A stretch of DNA of 64,000 nt, from positions 161,567 through 225,566 of the forward strand of contig NZ_BOPZ01000002.1 in NCBI RefSeq assembly GCF_018332455.1, written 5' to 3'. The notes under the pieces were generated by a model. It did no database searches and was not told the DNA's origin. It worked only from the letters and a program-made list of their open reading frames with translations. The position numbers were made by a program, and so were the translations under genes. Source of the DNA: Clostridium polyendosporum. GTDB lineage: Bacteria; Bacillota; Clostridia; Clostridiales; Clostridiaceae. How positions within the stretch are numbered: the first letter of the stretch is position 1; each line of letters begins with the position of its first letter. This document shows, piece by piece, positions 45,352 through 53,733 of the stretch.

Positions 45352-46107
45352 ATGTATAATGACGAAATATTTGAACTTAATCATTTACAATATAGTTACA
45401 TAGATGAGTTTGCGGCTTTAATTGATATTAATTTTAAAGTTAAAAGAGGAGAGAAAATATGTATCCTTGGAGCTAATGGTTCAGGAAAATCAACTTTATT
45501 AAAGATTTTAAGTGGTTTATATTTTCCTAAAGAAGGAGCCATGAAAGCTTTTGGAGAGTATATAACAGAAGAAAATATGGAAGATGATTATTTTTCTAAA
45601 CAGTATCATAGGCGAGTAGGATTTGTTTTTCAAAATTCTGATGTACAGCTTTTTAATAGTAGTGTATGGGATGAAATAGCTTTTGGTCCAATACAGTTAG
45701 GATTAAAAAAGGAAGAGATATTTAAGAGAGTAGATGATGTAATGGAATTATTTAATATATCTCACCTCAAAGAAAGACCACCTTATAGATTAAGTGGGGG
45801 AGAAAAGAAGAAGGTAGCGTTAGCATCAATATTAGTTAATAATCCTGATGCATTGATTTTAGATGAACCTACCAATGGACTTGATCCTAAATCACAAAGA
45901 TGGTTGGTAAATGTATTAATTCAGCTAAATAGAGCTGGAAAAACAATTATTACTTCTACTCATGATTTAAAATTAGTAAATGAGATAGCAGATAGGATCA
46001 TTGTCTTAAATGAAGATCACCAAATCGTTGCGGATGGTGCAGTTGATGAAATTTTAAAGAATAGAGAACTACTTTTACAGGTAAATCTTATAGACGAATA
46101 TAACTAA
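45352..46107 (+). CDS. nikO: Nickel ECF importer ATPase
   Basis: ABC ATPase of the CbiO/NikO type, 251 residues. Walker A is GANGSGKST, the Q-loop VGFVFQNSDVQLF is the characteristic ECF form, the signature is LSGGEKKKVALA and Walker B ends ALILDEPT with catalytic Glu. A switch His lies in TSTHDLKL. Four bases after nikQ, completing the NikMNQO importer inside the hydrogenase operon. Confidence 0.93.
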   Translation: MYNDEIFELNHLQYSYIDEFAALIDINFKVKRGEKICILGANGSGKSTLLKILSGLYFPKEGAMKAFGEYITEENMEDDYFSKQYHRRVGFVFQNSDVQLFNSSVWDEIAFGPIQLGLKKEEIFKRVDDVMELFNISHLKERPPYRLSGGEKKKVALASILVNNPDALILDEPTNGLDPKSQRWLVNVLIQLNRAGKTIITSTHDLKLVNEIADRIIVLNEDHQIVADGAVDEILKNRELLLQVNLIDEYN

Positions 46108-46140
46108 AAAATAATGACTAATATGAAAGAGGTGTAACTT

Positions 46141-47145
46141 ATGGATATTATTACTTTATCCCATGGAAGTGGGGGGAAATTAACTCATAATTTAATAGAA
46201 GATTTATTTTATAAACATTTTAATAATGAAATTTTAGCTCAAAAGAATGATTCCTCAATTTTACCTAGTTTTAGTGGCAAAATAGCTGTAACAACAGATT
46301 CATTCGTTATAAATCCAATTTTTTTTGATGGAGGAGACATTGGAAAATTATCAGTATGTGGTACAGTAAATGATTTGGCGATGAGTGGTGCAAAGCCTCT
46401 ATATTTAACTGTAGGATTTATCATAGAAGAAGGATTAGAAATGAGTTGTTTAGAGAAGATTGTTGAATCAATAGGGAGAACTGCTAAAGAAGCAAATGTG
46501 AAAATAGTCGCTGGAGATACAAAGGTTGTAGAAAAGGGAAATGCAGATAAAATATATATAAATACAACAGGGGTAGGAGTAATTGAAAAAAATATATACT
46601 TAAGTGGAGATAATGCAAAACCTGGAGATAAAGTTATAGTAAGCGGAACTTTGGGAGATCATGGAATATGCATTATGTCCAAAAGAAAAAACCTAGAATT
46701 TGATGTATCAATAAAAAGTGATTGTGGGCTTTTAAATAATCTTGTAGAAAAGATATTACATGTAAGTAGTAATGTAAGAGTATTAAGAGATCCAACAAGA
46801 GGTGGACTAGCTACTACCTTAAATGAAATAGCTAATCAAAGTAGAAACAGTATTTTATTATATGAAGAGAATATTCCAGTAAAAGATGAAGTTAGAAGTA
46901 TGTGTGAGATTTTAGGATTAGATCCTTTATATGTTGCAAATGAGGGAAAAGTTGTGGTAATTGTTGCATCGGAAGATGCTGATAAGGTATTAGAAGAAAT
47001 GAGAAAAGATCCTATGGGTAAAGATGCTCAAATAGTAGGAGAAGTAGTAAAAGATAATAGTGAAAAGGTATATTTAAAGACAGAAATAGGGGGAACTAGA
47101 ATGCTGAATATGCCTGCAGGAGAATTACTACCAAGAATTTGCTAA
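46141..47145 (+). CDS. hypE: Hydrogenase maturation protein HypE
   Basis: ATP-dependent dehydratase that turns the carbamoyl group on its C-terminal cysteine into thiocyanate and donates CN to the HypC-HypD complex. The PurM-like fold is shown by LSHGSGGK, TTDSFVINP, GTVNDLAMSGA and DPTRGGLATTLNEI. The 334-residue chain ends PRIC, the functional Cys terminus. GAGGTG precedes ATG 46141. Confidence 0.95.
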   Translation: MDIITLSHGSGGKLTHNLIEDLFYKHFNNEILAQKNDSSILPSFSGKIAVTTDSFVINPIFFDGGDIGKLSVCGTVNDLAMSGAKPLYLTVGFIIEEGLEMSCLEKIVESIGRTAKEANVKIVAGDTKVVEKGNADKIYINTTGVGVIEKNIYLSGDNAKPGDKVIVSGTLGDHGICIMSKRKNLEFDVSIKSDCGLLNNLVEKILHVSSNVRVLRDPTRGGLATTLNEIANQSRNSILLYEENIPVKDEVRSMCEILGLDPLYVANEGKVVVIVASEDADKVLEEMRKDPMGKDAQIVGEVVKDNSEKVYLKTEIGGTRMLNMPAGELLPRIC

Positions 47146-47220
47146 AAATTCATATTATTCTGGAAATAGGTTTGTTAATTTTATATAAGAATGATTTTTA
47201 CAAAGGAAGGTTGAGGAATT

Positions 47221-48888
47221 TTGCGTATTCTATTTTTGGTAACAGCTCATAATAGTTTAAGTCAAAGGGCTTATGTAGAATTAACTGATTTTGGACATGA
47301 TGTTTATGTTCAACCTGCACTTGATGATAGTATTATGATAAGTTCAGTTGAGCAGTATAAACCTGATTTAATAGTAGCTCCTTTTTTAAAAAAATATATT
47401 CCAGAGATTATTTGGCGCAATCATACTTGTATTATTGTTCATCCAGGTATTAAGGGTGATAGAGGTCCTTCTTCTTTAGATTGGGCGATTCTTAATAATG
47501 TAAAAGAGTGGGGAGTTACTTTACTTCAGGCAAATGATATGATGGATGCCGGTGATATTTGGGCATCCTATAATTTTGAAATGAGAGTTACTAGCAAAAG
47601 TGATTTGTATAGGAAAGAAGTTGCTGAAGCTGCTATAAAGGGATTGATAGAGGTAGTTGAACGTTATGAAAAGGGAAATTTTACTCCACAATCTCTTGAT
47701 TATAGCAATCCTGATGTAAAAGGAAACTTGCATGTACCTATGAAGCAAGTGAATAGGGCAATTGACTGGTCAGAACCAACAAAAGTTATAGTAAGAAAGA
47801 TTCGTTGTGCGGATAGCCAACCAGGAGTTCTAGATACTATTTACGGAGATGAATATTTTTTATATGGAGCACATGAAGAAGATCTATTAAAGGGAAACCC
47901 AGGTGAGATTATTGCCTGGAGAGATGGGGCGATTTGTAGAGCTACTGGAGATGGTGCACTTTGGATTACTCATTTAAAAAGAAAGACCTGTGAAGAACAT
48001 TTATATTTTAAACTTCCAGCAACTCAAGTTCTTGCTGATAATTTAAGAAGTGTACCAGAAGCACCTATAACAATATTTGATAATTATAAAGGCAGTACGT
48101 ATCGTGAGATTTGGTATGAAGAAAGGAATAAAGTAGGATATCTATATTTTAATTTCTATAATGGAGCTATGAGTACAGAACAGTGTATGAGGTTGAGAGA
48201 AGCATTTATTAAGATACGAAAGAGGGAAACAAAAGTCATTGTTCTCATGGGAGGTTATGATTTTTGGTCAAATGGAATTCATCTCAATGTGATTGAAGCA
48301 GCAGAAAAGCCTTCAGATGAGTCTTGGAGAAATATTAACGCTATAAATGATCTTATTCGTGAGATTATTAACACGGATACTCATTTAGTAATATCAGCTA
48401 TGCAAGGTAATGCAGCAGCAGGAGGAGTTATCTTAGCATTAGCATCTGATTGGGTTTTTGCCCGTAAAGGAATTGTTTTAAACCCTCATTATAAAAAAAT
48501 GGGGTTATATGGTTCAGAATATTGGACATATCTCCTTCCTAAACGTGTTGGAAAGGAAAAGGCCATTGAGCTAACGGAGAATTGTTTACCTATAAGTACA
48601 TATACTTCTAAGAAACTTGGTTTAGTAGATGATGTGTTTAATGCAGTAGATTTTAAACAACAGTTAATTTCTTTCGCTGAAGAATTAGCTAATAATGCTA
48701 ATTATGAAAAGATATTAATTGAAAAGAATCAGATACGACAGAAAGATGAAAAAATAAAGCCTTTAGAGCGGTATCGCCAAGAAGAATTAGAAAAGATGTG
48801 GCTTAATTTTTATAGTTCCGATTCAATTTATCATGATTTACGTAAACAGTTTGTTTATAAGCTTTCTTGTCAACTAAAGTTATCTTAG
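47221..48888 (+). CDS. hypX: HypX/HoxX, CO-ligand synthesis enzyme
   Basis: Makes the CO ligand of the [NiFe] site from N10-formyl-tetrahydrofolate: an N-terminal formyltransferase-like domain (about 1-270; AHNSLSQRAYVEL, HPGIKGDRGPSSLDWAI, MMDAGDIWA) transfers formyl to CoA and a C-terminal enoyl-CoA-hydratase-like domain (about 300-555; GNAAAGGVILALASDWVFA, KMGLYGSEYW) releases CO. The start is TTG 47221, giving MRILFLVTAHNS, matching family N-termini; AAGGAAGG and GAGGA lie upstream. Full length. It ends the operon 75 bp after hypE. Confidence 0.93.
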   Translation: MRILFLVTAHNSLSQRAYVELTDFGHDVYVQPALDDSIMISSVEQYKPDLIVAPFLKKYIPEIIWRNHTCIIVHPGIKGDRGPSSLDWAILNNVKEWGVTLLQANDMMDAGDIWASYNFEMRVTSKSDLYRKEVAEAAIKGLIEVVERYEKGNFTPQSLDYSNPDVKGNLHVPMKQVNRAIDWSEPTKVIVRKIRCADSQPGVLDTIYGDEYFLYGAHEEDLLKGNPGEIIAWRDGAICRATGDGALWITHLKRKTCEEHLYFKLPATQVLADNLRSVPEAPITIFDNYKGSTYREIWYEERNKVGYLYFNFYNGAMSTEQCMRLREAFIKIRKRETKVIVLMGGYDFWSNGIHLNVIEAAEKPSDESWRNINAINDLIREIINTDTHLVISAMQGNAAAGGVILALASDWVFARKGIVLNPHYKKMGLYGSEYWTYLLPKRVGKEKAIELTENCLPISTYTSKKLGLVDDVFNAVDFKQQLISFAEELANNANYEKILIEKNQIRQKDEKIKPLERYRQEELEKMWLNFYSSDSIYHDLRKQFVYKLSCQLKLS

Positions 48889-49044
48889 TATTCGTTACTA
48901 ACTTCACAGATATGAGAAATCTTAAGGTATTAGTATTATTTCTGTATTTAGGAATCTCCTAAGTAAGCAAAGAAGATACCAATGGAACATTAATAGTAAT
49001 GTGTTCATAATATATAGAGTAAGTTCAGCAAAAGGAGTTTATAT

Positions 49045-49323
49045 ATGTATCATAGTCATTATTACGCAGGATTAACATCTGTTGATGATGGCCATAGACA
49101 TGAATATCATGGGCAGACTACTCTAGCACCAAGTGGAGTGCCTCATACACACTATATATTAGGATATACATCCTATGACGATGGGCATACTCACTACTAC
49201 ATGATTCAAACTACCGTAGATTATCCAGTGCCTGGAGGACATATTCATGACATTTTGGGAGTAACCCGAATCTCTGAACAACATTATCACTCAATGCAAA
49301 GCAGAACAACTGTTACTTATTAA
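49045..49323 (+). CDS. His-rich YmaF-like repeat protein
   Basis: A 92-residue protein with 13 histidines in repeated GHxHxxxxxxTT units: DDGHRHEYHGQTT, DDGHTHYYMIQTT, GGHIHDILGVT and EQHYHSMQSRTT. This resembles the YmaF family of Bacillus and clostridia, whose function is not known. It starts behind AAAGGAG 156 bp after hypX and has its own terminator. Paired histidines suggest metal binding, and the position after nickel genes makes nickel storage possible. That function is an inference. Confidence 0.8.
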   Translation: MYHSHYYAGLTSVDDGHRHEYHGQTTLAPSGVPHTHYILGYTSYDDGHTHYYMIQTTVDYPVPGGHIHDILGVTRISEQHYHSMQSRTTVTY

Positions 49324-49330
49324 CTATAAA

Positions 49331-49359
49331 AAATAACCCCCAGAGTTTGGGGGTTATTT
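49331..49359 (+). terminator. Intrinsic terminator of ymaF-like gene
   Basis: AAATAACCCCC pairs with GGGGGTTATTT around a 7-nt loop, directly after the stop. It marks the end of the hydrogenase region and is followed by TGCTGTCATT and the aldo/keto reductase tail. Confidence 0.85.
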
Positions 49360-49368
49360 GCTGTCATT

Positions 49369-49407
49369 AATGCGAAAGCAGCGGATTTAGATATTTTTAA
49401 TAAGTAA
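49369..49407 (+). pseudogene. Aldo/keto reductase 3'-end fragment, second copy
   Basis: Encodes NAKAADLDIFNK and a stop, the same last 12 codons as the remnant at 31811-31849, and the match runs on for five bases past the stop (41 of 44 identical over 49369-49412). No other part of the gene is nearby. Confidence 0.75.
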
Positions 49408-49486
49408 TTCAATTTTATCTATTTCTCTATGTAGAAACTATAGCAAGTTATTCAAGTAATAATAAGAATTCAGATAGTACCAATAA

Positions 49487-49517
49487 GGGGTATTTGTGAA
49501 ATATCCACAAATACCCC
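49487..49517. terminator. Terminator between convergent transcripts
   Basis: GGGGTATTTGTG pairs with CACAAATACCCC around 7 nt, 14 bp past the DUF1259 stop. T-tails are weak on both strands. Confidence 0.6.
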
Positions 49518-49530
49518 AGTAATTATCTTC

Positions 49531-49965
49531 TTAACACTTTAACACTTTAAGAGCTTCAGCTACTTTTCTTGCAAAATCTAAGGGTTCATCAATGGATTCA
49601 AAATGGATATAGAAAAGTCTTGGATTTTCGAATAACCAGTGGTTGTGAAGTGCTGTAACTTTAATATGATTTTCTCTAAGAATAGATATAAATGGATTAA
49701 TCTCTTCTTGTAAGATAACTGTTTCGCCTAGATTAAGAGTTTTTCCACACTTGTCCATATTTTCAAATGAAAATAGAGCACCTAAAACTAATGGAGAACG
49801 AGTTCTTCTTCCTAATATTTCGACATCTAAGTCTCTATTAAAGGTTACTACACATAGGTCTCTTCGAGATTCAAGAACTTCTGCTCCAAGTATCTTAGCA
49901 AAACGCTTACAAAGACTACTTTTTTTGCTCTCGCCTATAATATCCTCAATGTTTATATTTCCCAT
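49531..49965 (-). CDS. DUF1259 (LpqO-like) family protein
   Basis: A 144-residue soluble protein of unknown function. The conserved core is VTALHNHWLFENPRLFYIHFE, with the HNHW-type motif and the preceding SPLVLGALFSFEN, typical of DUF1259 proteins. No signal peptide or lipobox is present, unlike mycobacterial LpqO. The start at 49965 follows AAGGAGG on the minus strand. It stands alone, facing away from the amino-acid importer. Histidines may bind metal, but no activity is established. Confidence 0.75.
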   Translation of the reverse strand: MGNINIEDIIGESKKSSLCKRFAKILGAEVLESRRDLCVVTFNRDLDVEILGRRTRSPLVLGALFSFENMDKCGKTLNLGETVILQEEINPFISILRENHIKVTALHNHWLFENPRLFYIHFESIDEPLDFARKVAEALKVLKC

Positions 49966-50019
49966 AGTTTTGCCTCCTTATTCTTTTGTATTCATAGAAA
50001 GTAAGTTGATGCTGGAGAT

Positions 50020-50062
50020 AGATAACTTCAATAGTAAACTTCAGTTATGAAGTTATTTATCT
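50020..50062. repeat. Dispersed TGAAGTTGTTTATC hairpin, copy 2
   Basis: AGATAACTTCA pairs with TGAAGTTATTTATCT around about 17 nt. It lies in the 5' region of the DUF1259 gene. Remaining sequence 50063-50384 shows no gene. Confidence 0.6.
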
Positions 50063-50384
50063 ATAGAAGCCAATTGTAGAAACTTGACTTTCTATGTAAT
50101 TAAGGAGGTTTTTAGTATATTTTATGCATGCTTGTCCATTTTGTGCAAGACTAGCGTGTTAATTAATATTTTTATACTATCAGTATAGGGAGGATGAATA
50201 ACAGTTAAATAGTACTACATGTTCTATTACAATATTAATTATTAGAATCTGAATAAGTTATCTTCTATCACAGAATACAATGTATATACAATAGGCCTTT
50301 TAATTTTCGGTTTGATAAACCGCACATTAAGTCTTTACTTATTGGAGTAGAAGAAAGCATTAAATAAAATTAATAAAAGGATAC

Positions 50385-50413
50385 TTGACTGCTTTTATAA
50401 TTATACATATAAT
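50385..50413 (+). promoter_or_regulatory. Promoter of amino-acid importer operon
   Basis: TTGACT, 17 bp, TATAAT: essentially consensus. Transcription should start near 50420, about 115 nt before the first gene, so the leader includes the terminator hairpin at 50473. Confidence 0.75.
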
Positions 50414-50472
50414 TAATTTGTGACTAATTTTTATCGATAAAAGTTTAATTACATTATAAAATATGAACAATG

Positions 50473-50509
50473 ACGTTCTTTAAGGGATGCCCTTAAAGAA
50501 CGTTTTTTT
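50473..50509 (+). terminator. Leader terminator (candidate attenuator)
   Basis: A perfect 14-bp stem (ACGTTCTTTAAGGG and complement) with a 3-nt loop and a 7-T tail, located between the promoter at 50385 and the first gene at 50536. As written it would stop most transcripts before the operon, so conditional readthrough is likely. Confidence 0.75.
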
Positions 50510-50535
50510 ATTTTAAAAATAAAGGAGAAATTTGA

Positions 50536-51318
50536 ATGTTAAAAAAAGTTTTATCTGTATTAACTGCTGCTACAATTGTTGGAACAATATTTGTAGGTTG
50601 CGAGAAAAATCAAAAGAGTCAGGGAACTGAAGATAGTAAGAAAAAATATATTATAGCAACAGATGCTACATATGCACCTTTTGAATATCAAAAGGATGGT
50701 AAATATATAGGTATTGATATTGACCTATTAGATTCTATATCGAAGCTTGAAGGTTTTGAGTATGAACTTAAGCCAATGAACTTTAAAGGGATAGTGCCAG
50801 CTTTACAGGCAAATCAGATAGATGGTGCAATTGCTGGTATAAGTATTACGGAAGAAAGAAAGAAGATACTAGATTTCTCAGAAGGATATTATGAAGCAGG
50901 TCTTTCAGTGGTAACTAAGGCTAATAATGATAAGATTAAATCTTCTGATGATTTAAAAGGAAAGATTTTTGCAGTAAAAAAGGGAACTGCTGGTTCAAAA
51001 TTTGCTGAAGAAAATAAAGAAAAGTACGGAGCTAATATAAGATACTTTGATGATTCTCCAACAATGTTCCAAGAAATTGTAAATGGTAATGCGGATGTAA
51101 CATTTGAAGATTATCCAGTTATAGCTTATAAGATTTCAACAGATACAAATCCAACTTTAAAGGTTGTGGGAGAAAAGCTAAACAAAGATAACTATGGTTT
51201 TGCAGTAAACAAAGGTAAAAATAAAGAACTTTTGCACAAGTTTAATACAGGATTAAAGAAACTTAAGGAAAGCGGAGAATACGATAAGATACTTAGCAAG
51301 TATATAAAGAAACAATAG
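50536..51318 (+). CDS. Polar amino-acid ABC importer, solute-binding lipoprotein
   Basis: Family 3 binding protein, 260 residues. Signal peptide with lipobox IFVGC, lipidated Cys22. The mature start YIIATDATYAPFEYQKDGKYIG and the LDFSEGYYEAG and GTAGSKFAEEN segments are typical of GlnH/ArtJ/cystine-type proteins; the exact amino acid cannot be read. It is followed after 12 bp by permease and ATPase genes, and preceded by a terminator-like leader that may control the operon. Confidence 0.9.
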   Translation: MLKKVLSVLTAATIVGTIFVGCEKNQKSQGTEDSKKKYIIATDATYAPFEYQKDGKYIGIDIDLLDSISKLEGFEYELKPMNFKGIVPALQANQIDGAIAGISITEERKKILDFSEGYYEAGLSVVTKANNDKIKSSDDLKGKIFAVKKGTAGSKFAEENKEKYGANIRYFDDSPTMFQEIVNGNADVTFEDYPVIAYKISTDTNPTLKVVGEKLNKDNYGFAVNKGKNKELLHKFNTGLKKLKESGEYDKILSKYIKKQ

Positions 51319-51330
51319 AGGAGTTAAATT

Positions 51331-51981
51331 ATGGAACATATTACATTGATAAAAGACAGTTTACCAAGCCTTTTTAGTGGAGTTGCAGTTACATTAAAAA
51401 TAACAATTATATCACTTTTCTTTGCTTCAGTATTAGGGTTGATTTTTGGTCTTATGAGTATATCACATAAGAAGGTGCTTAATGCGTTAGCGGTTGTTTA
51501 TGTAGATATAATGAGAGGTACACCTTTAATTGTACAAGCATTCTTTATATATTTTGGGTTACCAAGTGTTCTTGATTTTAAGATAGATGCAGTGGTAGCT
51601 GGGGTTATAGCGTTAAGTTTAAATGCTGGTGCTTATATGGCAGAAATTTTTAGAGCAGGAATTAAGTCTATAGATAAAGGGCAGATGGAGGCAGCTAGAA
51701 GTGTAGGACTTCCATATGGAAAGGCTATGAGAAAGGTAATTTTACCTCAAGCGGTAAGAAGAATGACTCCTGCAATTATAAATCAGTTTATTATCTCTTT
51801 AAAGGATACATCAATACTTTCAGTTATAGGTATTCAAGAACTTACTCAAAGCGGAGAAATAATTATTGCCTCAACTTATAAGGCATTTCAAATTTGGGGA
51901 GTTGTTGCAGTTATGTACTTTATTATAATAACTACATTATCTATAGTTTCTAAGAAGATCGAGAGGAGCTTAAGCTTATGA
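51331..51981 (+). CDS. Polar amino-acid ABC importer permease
   Basis: HisM/GlnP-type permease, 216 residues and about five helices. The family motifs [19 protein letters not shown] and the EAA loop [20 protein letters not shown] are clear. A single permease gene implies a homodimer. GAGGAG precedes the ATG, and its end overlaps the ATPase gene by four bases (ATGA). Confidence 0.93.
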   Translation: MEHITLIKDSLPSLFSGVAVTLKITIISLFFASVLGLIFGLMSISHKKVLNALAVVYVDIMRGTPLIVQAFFIYFGLPSVLDFKIDAVVAGVIALSLNAGAYMAEIFRAGIKSIDKGQMEAARSVGLPYGKAMRKVILPQAVRRMTPAIINQFIISLKDTSILSVIGIQELTQSGEIIIASTYKAFQIWGVVAVMYFIIITTLSIVSKKIERSLSL

Positions 51982-52700
51982 TAAAAGTTTCAGGGCTAAA
52001 GAAGTATTATGGAGAGTTGCAAGTACTAAAAGGCATAGATTTACAAGTAAAAGAAGGTGAAGTACTTTGTCTTATAGGGCCATCAGGTTCAGGTAAAAGT
52101 ACTCTGCTAAGATGCCTAAATGCACTTGAAGAAATAAATGACGGCAAAATTTTAATTGACAGTGAAGATATTTACGATAAAAAAGTGAATATAAATAAGC
52201 TTAGAGAAAAGGTAGGGATGGTATTCCAATCTTTCAACCTTTTCCCACATCTAAATGTTAAGAGTAATATAACTCTTGCACCATTAGAACTCAAAAAGAT
52301 GAACAAGAATGAAGCTGAAAAAAAGGCCTTAGAACTTTTAGGGAAGGTAGGTCTTGAGGCAAAGGCTACTGAATATCCAGACAATCTTTCCGGTGGACAG
52401 AAACAAAGAATTGCTATCGCTAGAGCTTTGGCAATGAATCCAGAAGTGATTCTTTTTGATGAACCTACTTCAGCTCTTGACCCAGAAATGGTTGGGGAAG
52501 TACTTCAGGTTATGAAAGAACTCGCAAATGAAGGTATGACTATGGTGGTGGTAACTCACGAAATGGGTTTTGCAAAAGAAGTAGCTGATAGGGTTATATT
52601 TATGGATGGAGGATACATTGTAGAAGAAGGAAATCCAGAAGATATTTTTTCTAATCCTCAGAATCTAAGAACTAGGAATTTCTTAAATAAAGTTCTTTAG
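51978..52700 (+). CDS. Polar amino-acid ABC importer ATPase (GlnQ-like)
   Basis: ABC ATPase of the polar amino-acid family, 240 residues: Walker [11 protein letters not shown]-loop [13 protein letters not shown], signature [12 protein letters not shown], Walker [13 protein letters not shown] and switch His in VVTHEMGFA. All catalytic residues are present. It is the last gene of the three-gene importer operon and is translationally coupled to the permease. Confidence 0.95.
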   Translation: MIKVSGLKKYYGELQVLKGIDLQVKEGEVLCLIGPSGSGKSTLLRCLNALEEINDGKILIDSEDIYDKKVNINKLREKVGMVFQSFNLFPHLNVKSNITLAPLELKKMNKNEAEKKALELLGKVGLEAKATEYPDNLSGGQKQRIAIARALAMNPEVILFDEPTSALDPEMVGEVLQVMKELANEGMTMVVVTHEMGFAKEVADRVIFMDGGYIVEEGNPEDIFSNPQNLRTRNFLNKVL

Positions 52701-53082
52701 ATGAGACACGCCCATTTTAGAAGTGTGAATTTATTGATGAATATTGCCAATGACACAAGCTTGATTGAGCTAACAAGGTCGATTCAACCTTACAAATATC
52801 GATTTGATTTATACGGCTCGACTTTAGTGCCTTAGTATTTCATGTAGGGAGGCTTCGCTTGGTTATTCCATTTCCAAACTTCCCCTGATAACCTCAATAT
52901 TCAGTTATCAAGGGTGTAATATAATGATATAATATAGAAATTTTGGAAAGTTATACATCATAATAGTTCTATAACAGAAAGTGTTCCCTATGTATCTACT
53001 AAGAGGATGGAGGATTTCTCATAAATATGTTAAAATTTATTGTAATAATGAGCATACAAGATAATGACTAGAGGTGAGTTTA
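52701..53082. other. Intergenic with possible decayed coding sequence
   Basis: The first 200 bp are slightly richer in G+C than the surroundings and carry a broken + frame (DTSLIELTRSIQPYKYRFDL) that I cannot assign. A small TGATAAC/GTTATCA stem lies at 52888-52910. No terminator with a T-tail was found for the importer operon. Confidence 0.35.
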
Positions 53083-53571
53083 ATGAGTAAAAGAGAACTT
53101 CCCCAAATAGGACTAAGAAATATTAAAACAGCTATATCAGTATTTTTATGTATAGTTCTATTCCAAGCTTTGGATAGACCATATCCTTTTTATGCGTGCA
53201 TTGCGGCAGTTATGTGTACTAAAGAAACAGTTGCAATAACATATAAAGCGAGTTTTGATAGAATGATAGGATCAATACTAGGTGGATTTATGGGAATGAT
53301 TTTAATTATTATTTCATCACATATTAATTTTTCTACAATAGAATCGTTTATGTCTGGTATAGGTATAGTAATAGTTATTTATATGTGTAACCTAATAAAA
53401 AGACCAGGTGCTTGTCCTATCTCATGTATAGTACTCTTATCTATCACAACAACTGCTCATGATTCAACGCCATATTTATATGCCCTAAATAGAGTTATAG
53501 ATACATTTATTGGAATAATCATTACAATAATTATTAATAGATTTATTTGTCCTAGGGAAAGTATATGTTAA
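53083..53571 (+). CDS. Aromatic-acid-exporter-like membrane protein (FUSC/ArAE N-terminal type)
   Basis: A 162-residue protein of about five membrane helices resembling the N-terminal module of ArAE_1/FUSC proteins: LRNIKTAISVFLCIVLFQAL, YPFYACIAAVMCTKET, DRMIGSILGGFMGMI and the last helix RVIDTFIGIIITIIINRFI. It lacks the cytoplasmic C-terminal domain of full-length members, though short versions are common in clostridia. ATG 53083 follows GAGGTGAG; GTG 53074 lies within that site. A terminator follows. Substrate unknown. Confidence 0.8.
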   Translation: MSKRELPQIGLRNIKTAISVFLCIVLFQALDRPYPFYACIAAVMCTKETVAITYKASFDRMIGSILGGFMGMILIIISSHINFSTIESFMSGIGIVIVIYMCNLIKRPGACPISCIVLLSITTTAHDSTPYLYALNRVIDTFIGIIITIIINRFICPRESIC

Positions 53572-53576
53572 AATAA

Positions 53577-53611
53577 ACTGCTAAAAAGTTTAAAAGCTTT
53601 TTAGCAGTTTA
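53577..53611 (+). terminator. Intrinsic terminator
   Basis: AACTGCTAAAAAG pairs with CTTTTTAGCAGTT around TTTAAAAG, followed by TATTTTTAA; immediately after the FUSC-like gene. Confidence 0.8.
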
Positions 53612-53697
53612 TTTTTAATGAAGTAATTATTTTAAGCTCAATGTTGCATTAGATCAAAAAATAATATCCCACTTTATAAAATTATAGAAAAATAAAA

Positions 53698-53733
53698 GGA
53701 GCTTAGCGACCGGCGAAGGAAACGCTAAGCTCC
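53698..53733. repeat. 11-bp perfect stem with purine-rich 14-nt loop
   Basis: GGAGCTTAGCG pairs exactly with CGCTAAGCTCC; the loop is ACCGGCGAAGGAAA. It is far richer in G+C than its surroundings and has no T-tail. No gene lies within 100 bp, so it may belong to a small RNA or a transposon relic. Confidence 0.6.
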
